Assembly (NCBI GenBank): GCA_040902225.1
Contig: JBBDXT010000004.1
Location: 764,965-828,964, forward strand
Reading direction: 5' to 3'
DNA length: 64,000 nt
Source: Chloroflexota bacterium
Lineage (GTDB): Bacteria; Chloroflexota; Limnocylindria; QHBO01
The notes below the pieces were generated by a model. The model ran no database searches, had not been told where the DNA came from, and saw nothing but the letters and a program-made list of their open reading frames with translations. Shown piece after piece: positions 53,312-59,857 of the stretch (its first letter is position 1; the number at the start of each line of letters is the position of its first letter). The translations under genes were made by a program, and so were the position numbers.

Positions 53312-54154
53312 GTGACATCGGTTGAGACAGCGGGCGCCCTTGGGAGGGTGGTGGCACTTTGGCGTTACCCGGTCAAGTCAATGATGGGCGAGGAACTGAA
53401 TGCGGCAGATTTGACCGAGCGCGGGATCCATGGCGACCGCGCCTACGCCCTCATTGACAGCGAAACCGGCAAGGTGGCGAGCGCGAAGAACCCACGTAAG
53501 TGGCCGAATCTGTTCGACCATCGTGCCAGCTTCGTGGAGCCACCGAACAGAAACAACGCGTTCCCGCCAGTCCGCATCACGCTCCCCGACGGAAGCATGC
53601 TCACCAGCGATCAGCCTGACATCAATCGCCGACTTTCGGCGGAGCTGGGGCGAGAAGTGACGCTGACGGCGGCAGCGCCGAACGAGCCCGAGCTTGAGGA
53701 GTACTGGCCGAACATCGAAGGCCTGGCTCACAACGACCTCGTGACCGATGAGGCGATGCCCCACGGAACGTTTTTCGACCTATCGGTGCTCCACATCCTG
53801 ACGACGGCGACCCTTGACCGGCTCCGCGAGCTCTACCCCCAGGGACGCTTTGAGCCACGGCGCTTCCGTCCGAATATCATCATCGATCCCAACCCGGCGG
53901 AGGGCTTTGCGGAGAACGAATGGATCGGAACGGCGTTACGCATCGGGGCCGATGTTCGGGTGCAGATCACCGGTGGTTGCCCGCGGTGCGTCATGACGAC
54001 CCTGCCCCAGGTGGACCTGCCGAAGGATCCCGGTATCCTGCGAGCAGCGGCCCAGCACAACGACGTACACGTCGGGGTGTACGCGAAGGTGATCCAAGGT
54101 GGCAGAGTGCAGCGGGGCGACCGCGTCGCACTGCGAGTCCCGATGCCAGCGTAA
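53312..54154 (+). CDS. MOSC domain-containing protein
   Basis: The 280-aa protein has an N-terminal MOSC_N barrel (RVVALWRYPVKSMMGEEL, GIHGDRAYALID) and a C-terminal MOSC domain with FRPNIIIDP and the likely molybdopterin-related Cys in GGCPRCVMTTLPQ. MOSC proteins (YiiM, mARC, C-terminal MoCo sulfurase) bind or carry molybdenum cofactor and act on N-hydroxylated or similar compounds; the substrate is unknown. The GTG start has AGGAGG 8 nt upstream. Confidence 0.9.
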   Translation: MTSVETAGALGRVVALWRYPVKSMMGEELNAADLTERGIHGDRAYALIDSETGKVASAKNPRKWPNLFDHRASFVEPPNRNNAFPPVRITLPDGSMLTSDQPDINRRLSAELGREVTLTAAAPNEPELEEYWPNIEGLAHNDLVTDEAMPHGTFFDLSVLHILTTATLDRLRELYPQGRFEPRRFRPNIIIDPNPAEGFAENEWIGTALRIGADVRVQITGGCPRCVMTTLPQVDLPKDPGILRAAAQHNDVHVGVYAKVIQGGRVQRGDRVALRVPMPA

Positions 54155-54590
54155 CTTGTCTGGGCTCCCAGACCGGAGCGAGCATCGTTGGAGTGAAACC
54201 CGTTGAAACCCGCGACACGACTCTTTCCCGCCAATCATTTGTCAACGTACGAATAGGTGCTGCCATTTGCCGCAGGGTCAGGGCCCGTGGGAAGGAAGCG
54301 ACCTGCATTCAAGTGGCTAACAGCCAGCCGTAGTTCAGGGCTCGCACATATGCATCCGGACCGCGAGCCGTCCAGTCACTACGAGCCCGACGTGCCGCAC
54401 GGCGCAGCTTGGCCCGTCCCCTAGGGGCTTGGGTGGACCGACGCCGCCCGAGCTGAACGAAGGCGCGGCCGATCGTCTGCTCGCCTACCGCCACGCTCTA
54501 CTCCTCGATCCCCTCGAGCCGAACGATGTCGTCGGGCGAACGCAAACGCTTATCTGCCGGTTTCCCATGCCACGACCGCGCTCGTTGCGG
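54155..54590. other. Gene-poor spacer with degenerate repeat copy
   Basis: No convincing gene is seen. The stretch holds a 6-bp hairpin GTCTGG/CCAGAC just after the MOSC stop (54158-54173; no T-run, weak terminator at best) and the degenerate third copy of the dispersed repeat (54325-54351). A short minus-strand frame ends RLRSPDDIVRLEGIEE near 54510 and looks like the C-terminus of a lost gene. Confidence 0.5.
54325..54351. repeat. Degenerate copy 3 of the dispersed repeat
   Basis: 27 bp matching 56251-56277 with three mismatches (CAGCCGTAGTTCAGGGCTCG, then CACATAT). It shares the upstream CAGCCGTA flank with copy 2 that copy 1 lacks, and stops before the GCGAGCGAGG part. Confidence 0.65.
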
Positions 54591-55973
54591 TCACGCCGCA
54601 GCCGGCTTGATGTTCTGGTTCATCCGGAATAGGTTGCCCGGATCGTACGTGCGCTTGATCTGTGCCAGCCGCTGGTAGTTGTGGCGGTAACTCGCCGCCA
54701 CGCGATCTTCGCCTTCGTCCATCATGAAGTTCACATACGCGCCGCCGGCAGAATACGGATGCAGCGCGTTCCAGTAGTCGCGTACCCAGGCCGTGTGCGT
54801 TTCCATCGCGGCCGGGTCCGAATCGACGGCATAGATGACGTGTGAGAAGTTCGCGTCTCGGTAGCTCCAGGCCGAATCGCGCTCTCCGACGCGGTGCGCC
54901 GCGCCATCGACCGAGAAGGTGATCGCACCCGAGAGTGGGTTGGGAACGCTGGGTCCGTACTTCTGGTGCGCCGAGATCAGCTCATCACTCAGCTCCGTCA
55001 CAAAGTCGGCCTTCCAGTAGTTGAGGAAGCCCGGCGGGGAGACGGAGTCGAACACGGTCTGGAGCACCGGGAACGGCATCGGACCCAGGCCCACCAGCTC
55101 GGGCGCGCCGAACTCCGCCAGCGGCCGGACGACCTCTTCGGCCTGCTCCAGCGGGCCGACGTAGCAGAGGACGGCACCGCACACGTTCTGGTTGTGCAGA
55201 TGCTCCGGGAATGGAGGCTCCGGCTCGACGACCAAGAAGGCGAAGATGCCGTTCAGCTCCTCCGGCGCGTTGGCGATGAACTCGCGGTAGAACCTCATCA
55301 CCTCTGTGGCCTTGTCCAGCGACCAGATGATCGGCCCCGCGTAGACGGTGCTGACCGGGTGCAGCCTGAGCTCGAACGAGGTGACGATGCCGAAGTTGCC
55401 ACCGCCGCCGCGCAGCGCCCAGAAGAGGTCCGCGTTCTCCTGCTCGCTCGCCACGACGAACTGCCCGTCGGCGGTCACCACGTCGGCGGAGATCAGGTTG
55501 TCGCAGGCCAGGCCGAACGGCCGCGTGAGGTGGCCGATGCCACCGCCCAGCGTGAGGCCGGCGATGCCGGTGGTCGAGATGGCGCCGCCCGGCGTGGCGA
55601 GACCGAAGGCGTGGGTGGCGTGGTCGAGGTCGCCCCAGGTACAGCCGCCCTGGGCGCGGACCGTGCGCCTCCCCGGGTCCACCTGAATGCCCTTCATCGG
55701 CGACAGGTCGATGACCAGGCCGTCGTCGTTCGTGGCGAAGCCGGCCACATTGTGGCCGCCGCCACGGACCGAGAGGACGAGGCCCTCTTGCCGCGCGTAG
55801 TTGACGCAGGCCATCACGTCGGCCACGTCGGTGCAGCGGACGATGAACCGCGGGCGGCGGTCGATCATGGCATTGAAGACACGGCGCGCCCCCTCGTACT
55901 CCGCGTCGCCCGGCTGGATGAGCTGGCCCCGCAGGCTGCCCGCGAGTACCTCGACACCGGCTGCAATGGTCAT
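54591..55973 (-). CDS. Berberine-bridge-type FAD-linked oxidase
   Basis: The 460-aa protein has a PCMH-type FAD domain (about 30-205) with LSVRGGGHNVAGF, where the His is the usual covalent FAD site. GLACDNLISADVV is at the second covalent site, so the flavin is probably bicovalent. TLGGGIGHLTRPFG and ALRGGGGNFGIVTSFE follow, with a C-terminal BBE motif (YDPGNLFRMNQNI). Members oxidise sugars or secondary metabolites, reducing O2. AAGGAGGAG precedes ATG, and a 7-bp hairpin lies in the leader (56013-56033). Confidence 0.92.
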   Translation of the reverse strand: MTIAAGVEVLAGSLRGQLIQPGDAEYEGARRVFNAMIDRRPRFIVRCTDVADVMACVNYARQEGLVLSVRGGGHNVAGFATNDDGLVIDLSPMKGIQVDPGRRTVRAQGGCTWGDLDHATHAFGLATPGGAISTTGIAGLTLGGGIGHLTRPFGLACDNLISADVVTADGQFVVASEQENADLFWALRGGGGNFGIVTSFELRLHPVSTVYAGPIIWSLDKATEVMRFYREFIANAPEELNGIFAFLVVEPEPPFPEHLHNQNVCGAVLCYVGPLEQAEEVVRPLAEFGAPELVGLGPMPFPVLQTVFDSVSPPGFLNYWKADFVTELSDELISAHQKYGPSVPNPLSGAITFSVDGAAHRVGERDSAWSYRDANFSHVIYAVDSDPAAMETHTAWVRDYWNALHPYSAGGAYVNFMMDEGEDRVAASYRHNYQRLAQIKRTYDPGNLFRMNQNIKPAAA

Positions 55974-56012
55974 CGCTGTCTCCTCCTTCTCGTCGAGGTC
56001 GCAGCTGGACCG

Positions 56013-56033
56013 CCGCCCGTATTGCTCGGGCGG
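56013..56033 (-). promoter_or_regulatory. Hairpin in the leader of the FAD oxidase gene
   Basis: A perfect 7-bp stem CCGCCCG/CGGGCGG with loop TATTGCT lies about 40 nt upstream of the oxidase ATG, followed by the Shine-Dalgarno. It may affect translation or be a regulator site. No T-run follows, so it is not an intrinsic terminator. Confidence 0.35.
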
Positions 56034-56260
56034 TTACCGCTCGGGGGGCCAGCCCGAGAGGCCCTCCAGCGCGCGCGGCGCGATCCTCGAATACAAGCCC
56101 CGGCTCCCGACGCCAGATGATACGTGGTTCGCGTCCAGATTCTCGTTCTGGGCACCACCCATCGCTCGACCTCAATGCGATTCTCCCGCGTCTCAGACGA
56201 GAGAACAAGGCCTGACCAGCAAGGGGCAACGCAAGGGTGGCGACGACGATCAGCCGTAAT

Positions 56261-56306
56261 TCAGAACTCGCACATATAGCGGGCTTAGCGAGCGAGGTGG
56301 CCGGAG
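56261..56306. repeat. 46-bp dispersed repeat, copy 2, inside a short GTG ORF
   Basis: 45 of 46 identical to 49343-49388. Upstream a GTG at 56237 with AAGGGG 10 nt before it reads MATTISRNSELAHIAGLASE, so the repeat here includes a plausible start. Joining this start to the tail at copy 1 gives a hypothetical protein of about 49 residues ending STDEVKRLVA. The frame becomes antisense to the PIN remnant and SRPBCC gene after 56308. No known family is recognised. Confidence 0.7.
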
Positions 56307-56510
56307 GCCTGAGCGGGCGGTGCCTTGGGACATTGAGGTCGGACGCTCAAGAGGGCTTGCCCCTCCACGGGTCGGATGACCTCGATACCTCGCTCAGCCA
56401 GCCACTCGGTCAGTTGCTCGCCCTTGAGGTGATCCCGATCGCCGGTCGCGATCACCGGCGCGTCCCCGCAAGGGCAGCCGCGATCACCGGCGCATCTGAC
56501 GGATCACGTC
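56286..56510 (-). pseudogene. C-terminal remnant of a PIN-domain (VapC-like) toxin, frameshifted
   Basis: Reading from just past the SRPBCC stop gives DPSDAPVIAAALAG. After a one-base deletion in a G run the frame continues DAPVIATGDRDHLKGEQLTE, then WLAERGIEVIRPVEGQALL. These are the last PIN-domain motifs (acidic pairs before the ATGDRD loop). The N-terminal half with the first catalytic Asp is missing, and the end runs into the 46-bp repeat, ending GHLAR. The frame and truncation make it inactive. No intact antitoxin is seen. Confidence 0.65.
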
Positions 56511-56512
56511 GC

Positions 56513-56929
56513 CTACGTGGTCTCGGATTCGATCAGCTCCTTCATGCGGCGCATGCTCTGCTGGATCGGGCCGGGATCCATCGGTTCCGTCATGGACGGC
56601 ACATCAATGCTACCGGTGAGCTTGGTGCGATTGTCGCCTTCGGGTTCGAAGACCATCCGGGTGTGCATCTCGATGGGACCGTCGCGAATGACCATGCCGA
56701 ACGCGTGACCTTGTACGAATTCGACGATCTCCATCGTCCCTTCCACGGGGGCTCCCGTATGGGTGTGACGGCGCCGGATCACCCTTCCGAGCCCGATGGG
56801 TCCGTCGGTCAGCTGCTCGAGCTCCATCTCCGGGTCCCAGCGAGGGTGATTGCGGACGTGGTCGACAGCGAAGAACTTGAACACCACGCTCGGCGGCCGA
56901 TCAATCGTTGTTTCGAACTCAGTCCTCAT
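56513..56929 (-). CDS. SRPBCC (START-like) family protein
   Basis: The 138-aa protein has the helix-grip fold signature MRTEFETTIDRPPSVVFKFF, HPRWDPEMELEQLTDGPIG, TRMVFEPEGDNRTKLTGSID, and a long C-terminal helix (PIQQSMRRMKELIESE). Proteins of this kind bind hydrophobic ligands (polyketide cyclases, CoxG-like); no ligand can be named. ATG at 56929 is chosen by family alignment; the upstream open frame is non-homologous. Confidence 0.85.
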   Translation of the reverse strand: MRTEFETTIDRPPSVVFKFFAVDHVRNHPRWDPEMELEQLTDGPIGLGRVIRRRHTHTGAPVEGTMEIVEFVQGHAFGMVIRDGPIEMHTRMVFEPEGDNRTKLTGSIDVPSMTEPMDPGPIQQSMRRMKELIESETT

Positions 56930-57229
56930 GGTTCCGTACCCCAGCAGGCATTTTTCAGGTGACGCAGACGGTAGTGCATCGGGGAGAAGGCATGGCGATG
57001 AGCAGCTCATGAGTTCGCGGTACCCGCGCCACATACCCTTTCCCGTGGACGCGATGAACCGAATGAGGTTCGTGCCGGGCATGATCGTGGAGCGAGTTCG
57101 CGGCGGCGGCCCGCGAGCTGGCGAGCTGGGCACCGAAGGGTTCGAGTTCCACGCTGCCCACGGGAACCACACGTAGCTCCGGTAAGCCATCGTTGATCGC
57201 CCAGTAACCGGTTACGTCATCCTCGACCG
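56930..57229. other. Spacer with duplicated helicase 5' flank
   Basis: No supported gene. The minus strand reads LRVVPVGSVELEPFGAQLAS near 57170, which may be chance. The last 50 bp (ATCGTTGATCGCCCAGTAA at about 57189-57207, then GATGACGATCGCGCCATCC) are shared with the flank of the intact helicase (59817 onward), showing that the duplication included upstream sequence. Confidence 0.5.
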
Positions 57230-57610
57230 ATGACGATCGCGCCATCCACAGCCGCACGGGCGGCTGACGGCCTACTTGCGTCTCTCGACCCTGAGCAGCG
57301 CGCGGCCGCGATGCTGCCCGATGGGCCAGCCCTCATCATTGCCCCGGCCGGGAGCGGCAAGACGACGACCCTGATCGCGCGTCTCGGCGTCCTCGTTGAC
57401 CGCCGGGTTGCCGCCGACCGGATCGGGGTGGTCACCTTCAACCGTGACGCCGCGGCCGAGCTGGCGGCCCGCGTCGCCGGACGGCTGGCGCCCTACGTGC
57501 CAGGCGCCGCGGCGATCGAGGTCCGGACCCTGCACGCCATGGCCCGCCAGGTGCTGCTCGATGCCGGGCGCCCAGTCCGGCTGCTCCCCGACCGTCTCTA
57601 CCTGCTGCGG
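57230..57610 (+). pseudogene. Truncated UvrD/Rep-like helicase start (copy B)
   Basis: About 127 codons closely match the intact gene at 59858: both begin MTIAPS, followed by LDPEQRAAAMLPDGPA, APAGSGKTTTLIARLGVL, VVTFNRDAAAELAARV and RTLHAMARQVLLDAGRPVRL. Similarity stops at LLRAAR (about 57610), before Walker B, where a CcmF-like tail begins in another frame. Unlike copy A, motif Ia is intact. The frame stays open into the OsmC gene, but no ATPase could form from this fragment. Confidence 0.85.
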
Positions 57611-57683
57611 GCCGCTCGTGGCCGCCATGGTCTGGCTCGGCGGCGGGCTGATGCTCGCCCTTGTCGCCCGCCGCGCGCGGTAG
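57609..57683 (+). pseudogene. C-terminal scrap of a membrane protein, CcmF-like
   Basis: In a different frame from the helicase fragment, 24 codons read GPLVAAMVWLGGGLMLALVA then RRAR and stop TAG. The pattern PLVxxxxWLGGxxMxL with a basic end resembles the last membrane helix of the cytochrome c maturation protein CcmF. Only the very end is present, joined to the broken helicase; the family is a guess. Confidence 0.4.
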
Positions 57684-57802
57684 AGTCCGGGGTTGGTGTG
57701 CTCGTCTTCGGCGCGTGGCTGGTCCTCGTCGCAATCCTCGAGCCCGCGGTCCATCCACCGGCTGGCATCATTCTGCGTCACCAGATGAGAGGAGGCAGAC
57801 CG

Positions 57803-58318
57803 ATGGGCGGTGCGGGCATACGCAGGGCAATCGACGCGGCCAGCGCATATCTCCGAGAGCATCCGGAGGAGGCGCGATCGACCGACAGCGCCGCGACCGC
57901 CAGGCTCGTCGAGGGCCTCGTCGTTCGCGTTACTGGCCCCGGCGATGCGAGCATCACGACGGACATGGTTCGATCGGTGGGCGGCACGGCCACGGCGCCG
58001 TCGCCCGGCTGGCTGCTGCGGGCGGCCGAGGCGAGCTGCGTGGTCACGCTGATCGCGATGCGCGCGGCGGTGCTCGGTCTTGCTCTCGACAAGGTCGAGG
58101 TGACCGTAGACTCGGAGTCGGACGATCGAGGTCTCCTCGGTCTTGACGAAACGGTACCCGCCGGCCCGCTCAGCGGTCGTGTCTCCGTCGCGTTGGCGGC
58201 CGCCGGTGTCGATCCCGACACGCTGGAGGAGATCGCTCGCTGGGGTGTGAAGCACTGTCCGGTCTGCGACGCGCTGGAGCGGACCGTGCCAGTCCTAACC
58301 GAGGTCTCGACCAGCTGA
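57803..58318 (+). CDS. OsmC-family protein
   Basis: The 171-aa protein has the OsmC/Ohr architecture: a beta N-terminal half, the first Cys in AAEASCVVTLIAMRA, and KVEVTVDSESDDRGLLGL. The second Cys region is WGVKHCPVCDALERTVPV. Members reduce organic hydroperoxides or bind related compounds. AGAGGAGG precedes ATG by 8 nt, so it is a gene in its own right although the helicase fragment upstream is in the same open frame. Confidence 0.85.
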   Translation: MGGAGIRRAIDAASAYLREHPEEARSTDSAATARLVEGLVVRVTGPGDASITTDMVRSVGGTATAPSPGWLLRAAEASCVVTLIAMRAAVLGLALDKVEVTVDSESDDRGLLGLDETVPAGPLSGRVSVALAAAGVDPDTLEEIARWGVKHCPVCDALERTVPVLTEVSTS

Positions 58319-58780
58319 CCGCGGAACGGCTCAGTCGAGCGCTGCGCTCGGAACGTGGGATAGTGAGCAAATCGGCCCAGTTGTACGGTCACGAGTTCGA
58401 GTGGGCCGTCGCCGGCTTCAGGCTCAGATTGATAGGTTCAACAGTGCGCGAGCGGGGTGCGTGCCCGCTCGTGAGGACTCGAAACGGCGGATCGTCCCCG
58501 TACGATCAATGGCGTCATCAAAGGAGACGTCCTCAATGCCCATCCGCTCGGCGCTGGCCCACGCGGGAAGCGTCGGCGATGTCCAACCGATGCGTCTCGT
58601 AGGCAGTCAAGAAGCGCTGTGCTCGGCGGATCGTTCCGGAATGGGCGATCGAATAGCGGAGCCGAGCACCGAATCGGTGGATGGTGGGCGACATTGGACT
58701 CGAACCAGTGACCATTTGCATGTCAAGCATTTCCGCCTGAGCGCTGTGCTCTGAAGGCTGGGGCACAGGCGAAATCCGGT
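58319..58780. other. Spacer holding a tRNA-Val remnant; no supported protein gene
   Basis: The plus strand has AAAGGAG (58520-58526) before an ATG at 58536, but the following 70 codons show no recognisable features and end by reading through the tRNA remnant, so I do not call it. The remainder shows nothing recognisable besides the tRNA-like element at 58682-58752. Confidence 0.5.
58682..58752 (-). pseudogene. tRNA-Val(GAC) 3' remnant, possible attachment-site scar
   Basis: The minus strand ends ATGTCGCCCACCA with T-arm ACTGG TTCGAGT CCAAT (one mismatch), variable GGTC, and anticodon loop TTGACAT (GAC) flanked by TGC/GCA. A D-arm-like AGAGCAC lies further 5', separated by about 14 extra bases, and the 5' acceptor strand GGGCGAC is missing. 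The anticodon stem has only three pairs, so it is not a functional tRNA. tRNA 3' ends are common integration targets; no integrase lies nearby. Confidence 0.65.
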
Positions 58781-59629
58781 TCAGGTTGTCCGGTCACGCC
58801 TCCAGCGGGCCTCGGTGCTCGATGGCACCGGCGCCGCAACACTAGCCCGACGAATGGGCAGGATGGTCTGCGGAGCGCCTGCTTCCCCCAGGAAGTCCAG
58901 GATGATGCCGTTCAGCAGCTGCGGCTTCTCCATGAACGAGGCATGCGACGTTCCGGGGATCACGGCGAGCTGTCCCTGGGGCAGCGCCTCGTACAGAGCG
59001 ATGGTGTGGGCCGGGATCACGATGTCGTCGTCGCCGGCCATAACGAGGACCGGGATCTGGATCCTCGCCAGCTCGGCTGCCGCCAGAGCCGGCTCCTCAC
59101 GCCACATCCGCTGGAGCTTGCCGAAGATGACCGGGAAGTGATTCTGCCCGTCGGGTGAGACGGCCGCATAGCGCTCCCGAGGCGCGGCCCAGGCCTCATC
59201 GTCGGGCGTGGCGTCGGTCCACATGTCGGCGCCAATCAAGCCTTCGCGGTGGAAGTTGGCCCCGATCGTGACCAGCTTGCGGAGCAGTACCGGACGTTGG
59301 ATCGCGATGAGGAAGCCGATGATCCCTCCATCGCTGACGCCCACCAGATGCGCCGGCTCCCCGATGGTCTGCTCCAGGAAGCCGATGGTGTCATCCGCCA
59401 GGATCTGGTAACTGATCGGGCCTTCGACGTCCGGCGTATGCCCCCGGCCCCGCTGCTCAGGAACGAAGACCCGATACCGCTCAGCTAGCGCGCGCACCTG
59501 CGCCGCGAACGTGTGCACTCCTCCGAACCCGCCATGGAGAAGCACGAGTGGCTTGCCGGCGCCGCTCACCTCGTAGTACGTGTGGACGCCATTCACGTCC
59601 GCGTACCTACCGTCGCCCTTCCATGGCAC
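58781..59629 (-). CDS. Alpha/beta hydrolase
   Basis: The 282-aa protein has the oxyanion region LVLLHGGFGG, VPEQRGRGHTPD, the nucleophile elbow GVSDGGI (Ser), a cap region, the acid in MAGDDDIVI and the catalytic His in GTSHASFMEKP. It resembles haloalkane dehalogenase/esterase-type enzymes; the substrate is unknown. GTG at 59629 with AGGAG 9 nt upstream is chosen; an upstream ATG at 59674 lacks a good site. Confidence 0.9.
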   Translation of the reverse strand: MPWKGDGRYADVNGVHTYYEVSGAGKPLVLLHGGFGGVHTFAAQVRALAERYRVFVPEQRGRGHTPDVEGPISYQILADDTIGFLEQTIGEPAHLVGVSDGGIIGFLIAIQRPVLLRKLVTIGANFHREGLIGADMWTDATPDDEAWAAPRERYAAVSPDGQNHFPVIFGKLQRMWREEPALAAAELARIQIPVLVMAGDDDIVIPAHTIALYEALPQGQLAVIPGTSHASFMEKPQLLNGIILDFLGEAGAPQTILPIRRASVAAPVPSSTEARWRRDRTT

Positions 59630-59857
59630 TCTGCGTCGCTCCTGTTTGCCGTGGCCCAGTGGCGTGGGCCCCATCCTACGACGGACGACGGTACCGCCCC
59701 TTCAGCGCCGCTGACGCCGCCCGTGAGCATGCTCCGGGGTCAGGTTCCGTTCGACGTTGACGCGGTCTAGCTCTGAACGACCGCGCCGCGCAACGGACGC
59801 AGTCCCCGGTAAGCGATCGTTGATCGCCCAGTAAGCGGCGTTCGCGATCATCGGCCG

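Noticed and set aside
54309-54494. Minus-strand 61-codon frame between the MOSC and FAD oxidase genes
   Set aside because: Arg-rich, no motifs or ribosome binding site, overlaps the degenerate repeat.
56955-57257. Possible creatininase-like fragment (VVPVGSVE) on the minus strand
   Set aside because: Only a few residues fit and the His/Asp motifs that should follow are absent.
58710-58735. TTGACA on the minus strand as a promoter
   Set aside because: It is part of the tRNA-Val anticodon loop remnant, with no -10 at suitable distance.
58401-58754. Plus-strand frame of 117 codons ending HLHVKHFRLSAVL
   Set aside because: Its end is antisense to the tRNA-Val remnant, a classic spurious-ORF tail; no family features, though a Shine-Dalgarno-like AAAGGAG is present before an internal ATG.
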